Source: Acanthopleura granulata
Taxonomy: Eukaryota; Mollusca; Polyplacophora; Chitonida; Chitonidae
Reading direction: 5' to 3'
Length of the DNA stretch: 64,000 nucleotides
Assembly (NCBI GenBank): GCA_016165875.1
Contig: JABBOT010000080.1
Coordinates: forward strand, 49,310,032-49,374,031
Shown here in pieces: positions 1 to 53,800 of this stretch. A program made the position numbers and the translations under genes. The notes beneath the pieces are model-generated. The model saw nothing but the letters and a program-made list of their open reading frames with translations, ran no database searches and was not told the DNA's origin. How positions within the stretch are numbered: position 1 is the stretch's first letter; the number at the start of each line of letters is the position of its first letter.

Positions 1-39329
<39,329 letters not shown>

Positions 39330-42300
39330 TTGACGGCGCGAGATAGCTGTTCACACCTCCGGAATGAAAGAGCTCTCGTCGAAATGTCCCAGTTATTCAA
39401 CTTGCCAATTTGTGTTTCATCACAACTGGAAAGTTGTGCCGCTTTCCCTTAAAATGACACAGCAAATTTATCACATGGAATGCCGCCTCCTCTATTCATC
39501 TGCAGACAAGTGGATCCATACGATGTTTTACCAGATTTGACAGTAATTGCATGAGAATTCCAATCAACCTAGATGTAGTTTGTGTAACAACCTGCGTGGT
39601 CGACCTTTCTCTTTATCTGGAAGAGAGGTTTATTTTTCTCTCCAGGTAAAGTTTACATCTAGGTGCACGCGGTCAGTAATGTCGGGGCTCCAAACGGTCA
39701 CACCCGATCAGTGAACCACTACTTCTCACTGAATAGGCCTGAACTTTCTGCAACATTGTGTAGCAAAGTAAGCCTGCCGTCTATAGCCATGTAGGCCATT
39801 TGTCTCCAGCCATGTAGGCCTACTGTGTATAGCCATGTTATAAAACTTTGTCATGATCAGACTTATGATCAGATTAGACCAGTTTAATGATATTTACCGG
39901 TTTTTCACATCTTTATGTTCAGCTCTAAATAAATTTCTTATGAAGAGTACTCGTGCAATGTTTGCTTGTGTATGGAAATGCTAATTTCTGCTTTAGGGCC
40001 ATAGAAAAGTCGGCGTGACGTCACTGGTGAACTACATCATCAATATGGTCCATAAAACCAACCATATAATCAAAAGATTTGACTGTTTTGGTGAAAAAAA
40101 TCTAAAAAAATCATTGAAAGTTTTTTCAGATACAGTTTTTCATGTCTTATCACTCACCATAAATTCATTTTTAAAAAGTTTTTCCCTTAACCAATGGTAC
40201 CATTATGTGTATAGTCCAACATTACACACATATACATGGAAATTTATACACATCTCATTTATTTAATTCATTGGTGTTTATTGTTATCAATTTCATGGGC
40301 AGAGGAAGCCAGCTAGAGTGGTCACTACCCTTCGGCAAATAAATGACGAACTTTGTGATGGACAGTAAGTCATCTCTTGCCACCTGTGAGGCCCTGAGGA
40401 CTGTAAAGGCTCGAAAGTTCGAGGATTCGTTGCCCATGGCTGGAACATCCGGTGACATCCTGGCAAACTGATTTGAAGGCAACGGCATCTTAACCAATCA
40501 GCTGTGGTTCAAGCTGTGGCTAACAAATTAATAACAGCTGTATAGAATCAGCTCCAGCTACGGACCAGGCATAGCAGGTAACTACTGTTCCTGAACACTA
40601 AAGAGCCAGGTCGAAAATCTAATACAAACCTACGCACAAAGCCCTGGCGCCTGTTTCACAAAGCGATTTTGGGCTTTAGCCTAAAATTGTTATCCAAATT
40701 AAACTGTGAAATACATGCATCACATCGGTCAACTTTTGACCAATGATTCCATGCTGTGGTCGTGCGATTTCAGCCAAGTTTGAGCATTCAGCATCAAATA
40801 TTTTGCTTTGCAGAAAAGATTGGAGTTTTGGGCTTTAGCCCTAAACAGCTTTGTGAAACATACCCTTGGTATCATGCCAAGAACAGTTAATACATTCTGC
40901 TGTCTGTTAACACCATTAGTTCACACTTTTCCGGTGTACTTATTTAAATCTTTGTTAAAAGATTAAAAGTCTGTTTCCTCAAAATCTGTCGTGTTATTTA
41001 CCGGTAGCTTCAGTTAATACAGAACAGAAACAATCACAAGTTAGTTTGCTGAAGTTTTGGTTTTCTATGTATTTAATGTAGTTTTACCTTTATGGATATA
41101 GCCAAATGGTGTTGTAACACAATAAGGTACCATTGGTTAGATACAGAGGTAAAGCGCTCACCTTTACACCTGTGCAAGTCTTGGGCAAATGGCCTTCTGA
41201 CCGTTGAGGGTACTACAGCTCAGGAGAAGACTCAATCCATGGCATATGGCCTACATTGTTGTAGTTAGAGACACATTCTGATTTCCTCGCAGCTCATCAC
41301 TTAAAACACAAAAGACTGACCGTGTGGGATATGACAGCTTTATACATGAATATTTACAATGATAAATGCTCAGGAGAAACGTGTAAATGTGTGAGTACCA
41401 GTACTGAACACAACATATTGCATTCAGGTTTTGTTGATTGATAGACAAACTCAAGAATTTTTCATTTATCCAATGGAAGTCAGTTTTATGGGAAGAGTTG
41501 AATGCTTGGATTAATCCTCTGGCATGTAGTTGGCTAACTGGCAGTAGCACACAGATTTTCACCTGCCCAGCAAACACAGCATTCATACCAAATAAGTGGG
41601 AGGCAAGGAACTGCCTTCATGTCGGACAACCTTGAGACCCAGCAAGGCCGTGAGAGTAGTGGAAGCCAGCCAATTTGGACAGGACTGAACCTGATTGCTT
41701 AACCAACAAGCGTTGTAACACCATGGTCATGACCTGTTCAATCTACAGTGCCATCATGCCTGAACTCCATGAGGGGTTTAATAATGCATACAGCATATCC
41801 TGAATTCTGTTGCTCCTCTTTATTTTTGTGAAAAAAATATTAAAAAAAAAAAGCTCAGTCTGGCAATTTTTCATCTTATCTTCATATTTGGAGCCACTGT
41901 CCATATAGAACTTACTTTAACAATTCATGTTTCCATAGCAACCAGTTTCATCTGACCTCACACTTGTCACAATCTGTGATGGAGGTGATAAGCGTAAGAA
42001 TCCAATGGTGTAACTCAAATTTTAGGTGTTTGCTCTCAGGGCGAGCTAGCAATGAAAACTGTGTGGATGTACTTGGTCTCACTGGCCATGTGTCATTATA
42101 CCACAATACTGATTTAGATCCGTTCTGTACATGTATATGTGTACTTAAATTGTAATGAATTAAAAACAAAACATGTTTCAATCAACAGTCATGCATTTTT
42201 ATTTATATTACAAGTACTACAGTGAAACAAAAAAGAAACAAGAAATAAAATGATTTCTTACTCATGTTTTATCATTTATTTCCCGTCCTTCATTAATTTA

Positions 42301-44715
42301 GAAAATTGTTACCCATAGTCCACTGTAATATTAATTTATGAGCGCACAGATATCTTTTAGCTACTGCTTGGTGAAAGTTTGAAAAAAAATGTAACTTTTC
42401 TCAAACATGCACACATTTATTAAAAGAAGTTTGAAAATAATTTGACAGATGTAACCTCTTGATTTATAGAGGAATTTCTAAACAGTGACAAGCGCGGTGA
42501 CACATTAATTACTTGAAGTGGCCCTATTTTCCTTGTTTTATAATCAGAATGTTGTCAGCTTATACTGAGTGATATTCAAACATACAGTTTATTTTTAAGT
42601 CCAGGTTATTTGGGTTATTTTCCACGATTCCTGTGTACTGGCGACTAATAGAGTCATGTTCGAAAGTCTGACCTGACTGAACTCATCTCAACTCAAACAT
42701 GTCAACAAACCGGCAAGCCAGATCTCATCCCCTGTAGATTCACATCTCCCCTTTTTGCCATTCAGTAATATTGCACCACCAACAACATTTTCATACATGA
42801 TGCATTTGAAATCAGACATTGAATTGAATTCAGGAATTGAATTCTGTGTAATTCAATGAAAAATCTTTTCACTTTGGTGGTACTGGGTCCAATGTAGCAA
42901 CTAGAATAAGCAAAATAAGGCATGGTTTCCATGCGAACATTGGAAAATAAGGCATGGTTTCCATGCAAACATTGGGAAATACGGCATGGTTTACATGCAA
43001 ACACTGGGAAATGCAACTAATGATGTTGCATTATTTAAATATATTCTTTTGTTAAAAATTCTTCTTTGATGTTGGTTTTAGCAGTTATTTCAAATTTAAG
43101 TCTTTTCAAAAGTAAGTACACCATGTTTTTTGGGGGGGTGTTTGGAGGCACTGTATTTTGGTCGCGTTCTATCTGATGGTTTCGTGCGATGTGAGGCTAC
43201 ACTGTATACATGTCACAGTAGAGTTTTCCTTTTTCTTTTTTGGGCTGTCACACTCGATCCAGCTTACACACCCAAGGTTTTTTTTCATTCACAGTCTCAA
43301 GAAATTGATCTGAGCGTTCAGTTCTATCATAAAGTTTATTTTTAATGTGATGAAGATCTAGAAGGTCTACTGGGATTTGCTTAGTTAGAGGGTGCTCCAT
43401 TGCCTCATCTTCGTTGCCATGAATGAATATGATCAACATGACCACCAGCCCCTACTCTGGAATATGCAGCCGGAGATTGTAAATGGCAGTAATGCTTTAA
43501 GTTTGCAACTTTACACAAATATTTGGACACTGTAGATAAAAGAGTACAACAAATGATCAATGGTTTATCAACATGTTTGTAGCAGATTATGAATTTTGTT
43601 TTGTTTTTATACTCACATAAATGTGAGTCATTTGCACTGTCGGGCAAGCAAAAATCAGGTTTTGCTTGCCAGCTGCCAAATTCACTTCCATCTGGCAAGC
43701 AGGCAAGCGTTAAGTTACACCACTGGTATCAAATTATTGGACATTAGCAGTGAAAAACAAACCAACCACCAACACCAATTCCTAGGTAAGACAAGGTGGG
43801 TTCAAGTCATTGCACGCTTCTGTTAATCGGACAACCCCAGAGGCCCCTACAGGCCTTGAGGTAACTGTTTAGTTTAGTTGAGAACTGCAGCAGAGTGGGG
43901 TTGTATATTAGCAGCATCTTCAGAACAAGGCTTGAGCAGAGCCTCTGCAGTGAGTGTCAGCATGCTGTGTCGTTAGAATAAATTGTATCAAAGTGGAAAT
44001 TGAGCTGGGGTTCCTGTTCCATGCCAGTGTTGGGGTCCCTTTTCCATGTCAGTGCTGGGGTCCCTTTCCATGCTAGTGCCGGGGTCCCTTTTCCATGCCA
44101 GTGCTGGGGTCCCTGTTCCACTGGTTTGGGGGTCATAATAATTCTGGAGTGGCTGTACCCCAATATATTTGGAATTAATGTACCAGGGAAGGTCCAGGGT
44201 TCTTGTATCTGTAGTTCTCGAGTCACTGTACCCCTCTAGTATTGGAGTCAATGTGCCACCTAGTTCTGGGGTTCTTGTATCACTGTTCTGGAGCCACTGA
44301 GCCACCATGGTTCCAGCACTGAGCCAGATCCCACTGCACAAAGAATAGCCACACTGCCCCCGTGGACCCCAACAGTGAGCCAAACAAACTTTATACTGCA
44401 ACACCCACATATTGTTTGTACTTCCTTCTCTTCCAATCAAAGTGGACCATAAATAATTTCACTGAAATAATAAATTCATGCCATTCACATAGCATTCAAG
44501 ACACAATTCTTACAAGTGGATATAGGAAAACAAAAGTAGAATATATGTTAATGAGATGACCAATTTAAAGTCTCGGTCTTACACTTAGCCATGCGTACAC
44601 TGCTCTCAAAAACTGTTAACGTATACAATTTAATCCTATGTTCAAGACTAGAGCCACCAAGAGATCCTACTAAAAAGTATTACGGAAAGTTCTACTTACA
44701 CTTTGTTTAATTTCA
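39330..44715. other. Intergenic region between ABCC and BCAS2
   Basis: About 5.4 kb containing the ABCC 5' UTR and promoter (right of 39,329, limits unknown), an imperfect inverted repeat at 39,567-39,662, and small arrays: ~30 bp at 42,900-43,010 (GGCATGGTTTCCATGC) and ~30 bp at 44,025-44,125 (GGGGTCCCTTTTCCATG). No coding gene was recognised. Confidence 0.6.
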
Positions 44716-44824
44716 TCACATAAACAGTCTACCTACCTTCTTGATACTTCCTTCCTTCATGTCTTTTTCCAATTCAGCACATGCTCGTTCAATTTCGTAA
44801 TTCTTACTCACAAGGCCCACCCAG
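44716..44824 (-). CDS. BCAS2: BCAS2 exon 7 with stop codon
   Basis: 109 bp ending in TGA, encoding [20 protein letters not shown] and [15 protein letters not shown]. An ATTAAA hexamer on the minus strand near 44,628 is a possible polyadenylation signal. Confidence 0.85.
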
Positions 44825-47800
44825 CTGAAAAAGGGGAGATAACCGTCAGCAAACAGAGGGCAAGTTAATTCTTGTTACTTATGCTGGATTTCTATGTAAC
44901 AGTACATTTATTATCTTAAAAAAGTGTTGTGAGCTTTCTTGGGAAAATGAAATGATATACCACTGAAAAGCTTCTACTCCAAAAGTAATAATTTACATGC
45001 ACCTAAGACTGCAGTAATCAGGATTATGGGTGGAACATTAAGCCACGGACCAGCACCAATTCTCTCATCACATTCAACATGACAGAGGTCTGAAGAGAAG
45101 AACCTTGTAGGCAGTAAGAGGACCAAGAAAGAAATTCACCAGCAAACACCGCACCATTCACACTATTCTGGTTTGGAAGTGCACCTGTGTATTTATCAGT
45201 CTTTACCTGGCTTCCAGATTTTTCAGCTTTTCTCCGGCAGCGGACTGCTCGTTCTTTCTCTGCCAGTTTATCTCCTGGATGTGCTTCCTTAAATAGAGAG
45301 AAATAAACTTAATCATGGATGTGCTTGCTAAAAAAAGGGAGCAATAAACTTAATCATGGATGTGCTTGCTAAAAAAGGGAGCAATAAACTAAAATCCAGG
45401 ATGTCCTTGCTAAAAAAGGGAGAAATAAATGTAAATCCTGGATGTGCTTGCTAGAAAGGGAGAAAGATATTGAATCCATGATAAAAAAAGAGAGAAATAC
45501 TATCTATTTATTTATTTAATTATTATGCCGAACTCAAGAATATTATACCGGGTTGTTGGAAACCCATGACCATCTGCAGGTTGCTGGCAGACAACGGAGA
45601 AATAAACTTGAATCCAGGATGTCCTTGCTAAAAAAAAGGGGAGAAATAAACTTAAATCATCAAACTGCTTGCTAAAAAAAGAGAGAAATAAACTTAAATC
45701 CTGAATGTGCTTGCTGAAAAAGGTAGAAAAAAGTGAATAGTAAAGCAAACTTAAACCCTGGATGTGCTTGCTAAAAAAGAGAGAAATAAACTTAAATCCT
45801 AGATGTGCTTGCTAGAAAACAGAAAAATAAACTAAAATCCAGGATGTGTTTGCTAAAAGAGGGAGAAATGAACTTGAATCTAGGATGTGCTTGCTAAAAA
45901 AGGGGTCAAGTAAACTAAAGCCCGAGATTTTCTTGCTGACTTAGATGTGTTAGCACGGCCACCAAAGAGCTCATCTGTAGGGGATAGATTTTAAAATGCT
46001 ACACTAAATCCTACACTAAGTCAGGAGTTCTGTAATTTACAGTATTTAATATACACATAGATTCAACGATAAAAGATATCCTCCTCATGTCAATATGCGC
46101 TGCAAACCTTGAACTCTATACATGCGGTATTTTATAAGATACCACCCCTAACATTTAGTTTAACACAGAATCTAATACCCAATGCACTAAGTCATGGAAT
46201 ATCTCCCTCATGTTATGTGCTCTACATGTGTGCAAACCCAGAGTTCAATACCTGCAGTATGTTTTAAGACACCACTCCTAACATTTTGTTTAACATTGCT
46301 TTCCCTGTTATTGGATGCCGACGTCGACGCTGAAGGTATGACATAAGCTACGCCTGTACTTAGTACAGGTGAGCTAAAAAAAAGAGATATAAACTTAAAT
46401 CATGGATGTGTTTGCCAAAAAAGGGAGAAATAAACTAAAATCATGGATGTGCTTGCAAAAACAGAGAGAAATAAACTAAAATCATGGATGTGTTTGCAAA
46501 AAAAAGGGCAAATAAACCAAAATCAAGGATGTGTTTGCTAAACAGAGGGAGACATAAACTAAAATCACGAATGTGCTTGCTAAAAAATAGAGAAATAAAC
46601 AAAAATCACGAATGTGCTTGCTAAAAAAAGAGAGAAATAAACTAAAATCATGGATGTGCTTGCTAAAAAAAGAGAGAAATAAACTAAAATCATGGATGTG
46701 CTTGCTAAAAAAAAGGGAGAAATAAACTAAAATCCTGGATGAGCTAGCTAAATGTGGGAGAAATAAACTAAAATCCTGGGTGTGCTTGCTAAACAGAGGG
46801 AGAAATAAACTAAAATCATGAATGTGCTTGCTAAAAAATAGAGAAATAAACTAAAATCATGGATGTGCTTGCTAAAAACGGGAGAAATAAACTCAAATCA
46901 TGGATGTGCTTGCTAAAAAGGGAGAAATAAACTAAAAATCATGGATGTGTTTGCTAAAATATAGAACTCAAACTTGCATTTACAATGTAACAAAAATCAT
47001 ACACAATCTCAAATTTTAAATCATTTCCTCAGGTGCCTGTATGTATCACAAGGGGTATTTTAAACTGTATCAATCTGGCTATATGATAACTGTCATAAAG
47101 GTTGGTCACCTTACCATAACCCTTACCATAACTACTTCAGCTGTTCCTTGGCACTATCAATCTGGCTTTATCACAACAGCCTCCGTGTATAAAGGTCAGT
47201 CCCCTCACTGTAACTCTCCCAGCTGTTTCTCGTTAGTGTCAATCTGGCTATATGACAACAGTCATAAAGGTCAACTGCCTCATAGTAACTCTCCCAGCTG
47301 CTTCTGGGCTGCATCAATCTGGCTATGTAACCACAGTCTCCAAGTATAAAGTTCAGTCCCCTTACCTTAACTCTCTCAGTCAGTTCGCTTACCCTAACTC
47401 TCCCCATCAGTCCCCTTACCGTAACTCTCCCAGCTGCTTCTGGGCAGTATCCACCATTTGAACCAGGACTGCAATGTGAGTTTTCCACGCCGCTGCACCA
47501 AACTCAGACATCAGGTCCAAATTCAAAATTCTACGGAAGAGAAAACTGAAATCTGCAGTAATCAATCAATAGTAAGCATCAGTACAGTCTGATGACAGTC
47601 ATACAAATCAATCCGTAGGAAGCACAAGCAATGGCTTTAAATAGCGTCCATCATTAATTACTGTAAAACCCGATCTAATTTCTTAGCAGATACCTCATAT
47701 ATGTAAAGTAATGAATTTGTATTAAGCACAGGAACAGGTTGCTTGATAAATTTATGTTTACAAAGATTACACGTACTTTTATTTTGATATCTAGCGTGCC

Positions 47801-50800
47801 AGTGCGGTGTTATGACGCTGTGCCTCTCACCAATGCGGTCGCTGTGAGTTCAAGTCCATCTCATGCTTCCTTCTTCTCCGACCATATGTGGGAAGGTTCG
47901 CCAGCAATGCCAGATTCGCTAGATTTTCATGGGTTTCCCTCTGGCAGAACCCCACCATAATGCTGGACCCCGTCATAAAAGTGAAATAATCTTGAGTACG
48001 GCGTAAAACACCAATCAACTAAATAAATAAATAATTTTGATATCTGATGCAATGCTATTTTTTGATAACAGTTTGAGGGGGAAAATCCCCAAATCTATAT
48101 GTACATGCTCTTTGTTACGTACCTAATCAGTTTTGTAAACAAGATTGTTTACAGGAGATATAAGCAAGTTGAGACTCCCACAACCTTGTTACACTTTACC
48201 CTTACCATATAGTGCAGCCTTACCTGAGGGCCTGATGCTCCAGCTGCGCCTGGGAATTCTCCAGACACTCTGTCCAGGCTGTGATGTCGTTGAGTTTACC
48301 TGCCAGGGGCTGGGGCAGCTCGTACCTGCACAACATTATAGGTGACCGATTAAATCTCTATAACAAGGAGCGGGTCAATAAGATACATGCGCTGGCTTGT
48401 AAAATCCCAACCAGTGCAAAAACTGTTGAGCGTCTGAACTTCATCAGTCACGTGTGACCCAACAGGACATCTAGTCATCACATGGCCAGGGCTATTTTAC
48501 GTTCAACTTTCGCACGCATTTGTTACATTTTTCCTCATATTACAAGTTCAGAACTTCTTAAATATTTTGAAGAGCTTGTGCTATGGTGCTGCCAGGATTA
48601 TGGTGCTGCCAGGATTATGGTGCTGCCAGGATTATGGTGCTGCCAGGACTATGATTCTCCATGCGCTAAAACACGAGCGGACTGGTTCAGGTGTAACAGC
48701 ATCCTGTGACGGCCTACCTGAGAGGCAGCAACAACTCACCTCTTCATGCTCAACATTTCCATGGGCAGTCGAGCCTGTAACCTCTCAAACTCCGCCTTCA
48801 TTATCTCAGTCTGAAACACAAACATCACCAGTCACAGGCTGTATCACAGTTAACATACATATCCTGAATAAGAGCCAGATTGTCTCTGGATTACGGCCTT
48901 ACCTAACAATTTCCTTCTAACTTTGACCAGGCCTTAGTTTATACATACACCTGCAAAAATTCTACAACCAATCCTTCCAACTGATTTTTACTTTGCACAG
49001 CCTTATGTTCAGATCAGAAATTCTAGATATACGTACTGAAAATACTTTTTTTCTGGTGAATGCTTAAAAGTTTTTACCAATACAATGTGTGTTTCTCCTT
49101 GTCATTTAAATACCCATAAGCTGACTCCTTTATGTACTAACTGTTAATATTTACCTCAAAGGCATTGTAATTTGGTGGTGGTAAATATTCCAGGTAATTC
49201 TTCGTTGGTCTGTAACGTCTTGTTTCCTCTTCCACCAATGCTATAGCCTGCAATCAGTAAAGATGTACCATCTCCCCAGTGTTTTGGCTATATGCAAAGA
49301 TGGATATTTGACTGATTTGCCATAAACCAGCTTTGGACAAACTGGGCAGGTGGCTGGCGGGGATCAAAGCCATAGCCATTTGGCATTCACTTTTGCATAA
49401 AATTTACAGTGATTTGGGTGATATCCTGGGCATAAGCAATTGTTGTTCAGAGGTAGGTACTCTTTGCTCAACTACAATGGTGTACTTTGTGGCTCTGTAT
49501 CTAGTCAGAATTATATAACACAGTCATACTGTGTTGGACTATGGACTAGGCTACTTGAAGGCCTGAAGGTCTAATCTTCCTTTTTAGTCACAAATTTCTA
49601 ACTTTTCACATGTGTAACTGTGCACAGGACACTCGGATCCTAACCTTATATCCTCCGCCCATTGTGGCCGTATAAGCCACTGTAAGCGTATCAGCCCACG
49701 TGGGCAAATCTGCTGTCACCATCGGTGTCACCATCATAAGCGGATGATGGTCTGATCCGCTGACCATACACCGGCCATATGCTGACTGTGGGCTGATGGT
49801 AAGCAAATCTGCTGTCACCATCGGTGTCACCATCATAAGCGGATGATGGTCTGATCCGCTGACCATACACCGACCATATGCTGACCGTGGGATGACGGTA
49901 AGCAAATCTGCTGTCACCATCGGCGTCACCATCATAAGCGGATGATGGTCTGATCCGCTGACCATACACCGACCATATGCTGACCGTGGGATGACGGTAA
50001 GCAAATCTGCTGTCACCATCGGCGTCACCATCATAAGCGGATGATGGTCTGATCCGCTGACCATACACCGACCATGTGCTGACCGTGGGATGACGGTAAG
50101 CAAATCTGCTGTCACCATCGGCGTCACCATCATAAGCGGATGATGGTCTGATCCGCTGACCATACACCGGCCATATGCTGACCATGGGCTGATGGTAAGC
50201 AAATCTGCTGTCACCATCGGGGTCACCATCATAAGCGGATGATGGTCTGATCCGCTGACCATACACCGACCATATGCTGACCATGGGCTGATGGTAAGCA
50301 AATCTGCTGTCACCATCGGGGTCACCATCATAAGCGGATGATGGTCTGATCCGCTGACCATACACCGGCCATATGCTGACCGTGGGCTGATGGTAAGCAA
50401 ATCATAAGCGGATGATGGTCTGATCATGGCACAACCTGCATATGATGTTACAACATTACCCGACCAGCATCTTTTGAATGTTCTAGCTTTAGTTAAGAGT
50501 TAAATAATTATTTTAATATCCTATAAATCTTTGATGATTGCGTGAAAGTCTTTTTAATTCTGATAGATCGGTACTACTTTAGTCCCTAAGTCTTCTACAG
50601 ACAAAATTAATGATCAGCTTGCGAAAATCTGTTACGAAAGACCTCAAACTGGGGCAGTTTTGCATGTGGGAGTCCGTAAGGTGTCTTCATACTTATCGTG
50701 TATTGATTACAGCGTTTCTCAAAAATAAGAGGCAACAGTCTTATACTCCTCTGTTGCTGATCTGAAATAGGCGCAGTTTTGATCTGTAAGGTTACACCCT

Positions 50801-53800
50801 TATATTCATCACATCTGCTCTAAGCAGTCAGTGCAAAATTAAGTGTGTTAAAAATAAGCTCCAGCAGTCAGTGCAAAATTAAGTGTGTTAAAAATAAGCC
50901 ACAGTAACCTTTTGATTCTCACCTCTCAGAGGAACAAGTTGAAAATGGCAAAACTCACGTTTGAACATTCCACTTTCATGAAATGCCCCGTGTATATTGC
51001 ACTCAGTAATGGCACTCCTGCCCGAAACTCACAGGCACTCAAAACCAGTCCGTAAACCCTATATATGCCATATACAAAGCCGAGCAATTTTTTTTCATGT
51101 GTGCATATTTACGTAGGATCTGGGTGTAGAGAACTGTTAACGTATGTAATAGATGATTAAAACATACCAGGCTGTGACTTGAGTAAGTTTGGGTTCCATC
51201 AATATGCTGTCAGTCTCATAAATTAAATTAAATATCCCGCGCTAAATGCCCACACGTCCTTCTCAGTTTAAAAAGGATGTCACATACCATATAAGGCATA
51301 TGTGACTTTTCAGTCCTTGTGGATGTAGCTAGGTAACATTTACATTCAATGTCATAATGCAGTGCATTGTGGGATAAATAGAGCAGAGAAAGATGGCGGA
51401 TGGACACAGCTGATGTCTTCTATGGGCTCAGATAGCACATATGAGTGCCACTGGGACAAAATACAACTGATTTGGAAATTCTAAGAGCAGATTCGATTCC
51501 ACATTACCTCAAGCACGTCTGACACATTACCTCAAGCACGTCTGACACATTACCTCTATTAAAAACTGGGCATTTCTTTTTTTCATTATAATTCTTGTCA
51601 CGGACCTGTTTAAAGTTGCGAGGGGCGTTTAATGGAATCCTCTTTTACCATTTCCTGATAAACCTGACATAGAGGTTTTGAACTCACACTCTGAGCTATC
51701 TGCTCCATGATTTTCGGGTCTAGGGCATGTCTCATTTGGCATTGCCGTGAGACGCTGCTCCCTTGGTCTGAACATGGTGTCAAAGATTTTCACACATTGA
51801 TTGAGTAATCTATTAAGGGAGGGATGTTGAAACTATAATCAGTCCCCAAAACATATGCTGCAGCCTGCAGGGTCTATGCAGATGAAAGTTTCCAGGCTTT
51901 GTGGAGTCTAGTAATGCCTCGTCTAGGTCAGGGGAAACCAGATGAATGCCCCTTGATGTAAGCTGTTCGACATACTCATTCTGGTTGTTGCTCATTTCAA
52001 TGACCGATAGGACACAAATTTCGTCTGTCTGTTCCTCAGAACCGCAGGCAGCAACAGATAAGGCATTAAATCGGCAGTTTCCATCGCCAACACAGAGGCT
52101 AGTTGAAATCCGGAGGCACCAACCACCTTGGTCAATATCTTCATCGCGACTCTCTCCACAGATCTCACACCTATGCAACTGTGGGTCACGATCTTTGGCA
52201 TGTGCAATTTCCTCATCAAAATTTCCTCCATCTGAATGGATGATCTGAATTTGGATTGTCCCTCCTGTGCAGCATCACCCAGTCTTTGAATTGACTTGGT
52301 AAAGTCAAGCTTGCCTGACATGCTTGTGCACCAGGTACACGAAATGTGCCACTGGAATGATTCTTGTTACTTTTATAACCAGGAGAAAGAGTGACATTAC
52401 TCACTACATGTCACTGGTCAGGAGGCTGAATAGCCTTAGAGAGCATTTGTAAGGGGATGAAGACCTCAGAGCAAATGCCTCATTACCTCAATGAGAGATC
52501 AAAAAATGTCTTACTCCACTGAACACCCCTAATCCAATCCATGTAAATAACATCTTAATCCCATTAATACGATCCCATTTTATGATCCCGTTAAGGAAAC
52601 TATAACTTAGATTCTTCTGAGTGAGCATTTAAAGTTAAAATTTTCCAAAATTTTGAAACTTTGATGTTCTTCTGATATATATAAAAGCTAGAAAAGATAG
52701 CAAAAAATGGTGTGATAGTTTTTTCAGCTTAAGTAGTAAGTTATATGTGTTCCAAGTTTCACAGCATTATCTTGAAAAATAAAGGAGAAATAAAACCATC
52801 TCAAAAACGGGAATGGAGAAAAGATCTGGAGGAGCATTATGTGTGGCAAAATTTGTGATTAATTCGTGTGCGCATTACTTTTTACTAAGAATTGTACAAG
52901 TTTCTTGTCTTCTTTTCAGAGATGCTTGTAGCTGTGGTATATGTCCAACATGTCCTTGTGGTGGCTTTTGTCTCATGGTTGTAATAGCACTTACCGTATG
53001 TTTGACCCTGTAATTTTGTATCATATTTGGACATATTTAAATTTATTACCCTGATGTCTGGAATACAAAATAGTGTCAGTCACACACATACCGCCAACAT
53101 TTTTCCAAATTTTACCTGGTAAAAGTAAATTAGAATTGCTTGATGTCCTGATTTTATCTTCAGGTACAATAGGAGAGCTGAGCTACTACATAATAAATCC
53201 TCAACTTAGTTCAAAATTACATTTAATAAAAAAAGTCAAAAACAAAGTGTCTGAATGTCACACACATAATCATGGAACTGTCCTAAAACTAAACGAGGTA
53301 ATTTAACTCATGATCTACCCCCGCAATGTCAAAACAAAGGGATTATTTAACGGATGCCTTGATAAAGTGAACTGCGATCAGCAGAAACAAAGGACGGGTG
53401 TTAATCATTAAATCACTATAGGCGATAATCTGTGAATTCTGTTTTGACAACATTAATGGTTGTTGACATTGGTGAGAAATATTCAGCCCTTGGTTTTTAT
53501 TATAAGATGATGTCCATGATGATTTTAGGAACATATGTAGCATGGCTCCACATGGGCTTATCAGAGTACAAATCTAGCGGGTATACATCAATAGTGCTAA
53601 TCGCTTTCACCTCCAACCCTCTCTGCCCATTAAAAAAATAGACACCCACAGAGAATCCAAAAGACAGTGTGAAAACCTGCACAGCATTTAACAATTTTAT
53701 GACCACGTCATCGCCTGCAGATAACATACCTGTATTCATTGCCTTTCATAATTTTAAGTCAATGTTAACTTTATCCTATTCATCAACACTGATAAAATGC

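Noticed and set aside
47795..47870. tRNA gene from A- and B-box-like sequence
   Set aside because: It is the head of a SINE with a conserved body and ATAAAT tail; no intact cloverleaf or anticodon arm could be confirmed here or in the other copies.
49606..50427. 273-codon minus-strand open frame
   Set aside because: It is carried by a 99-bp satellite whose length is a multiple of three; a second frame is also open. No start context, domain or splice structure.
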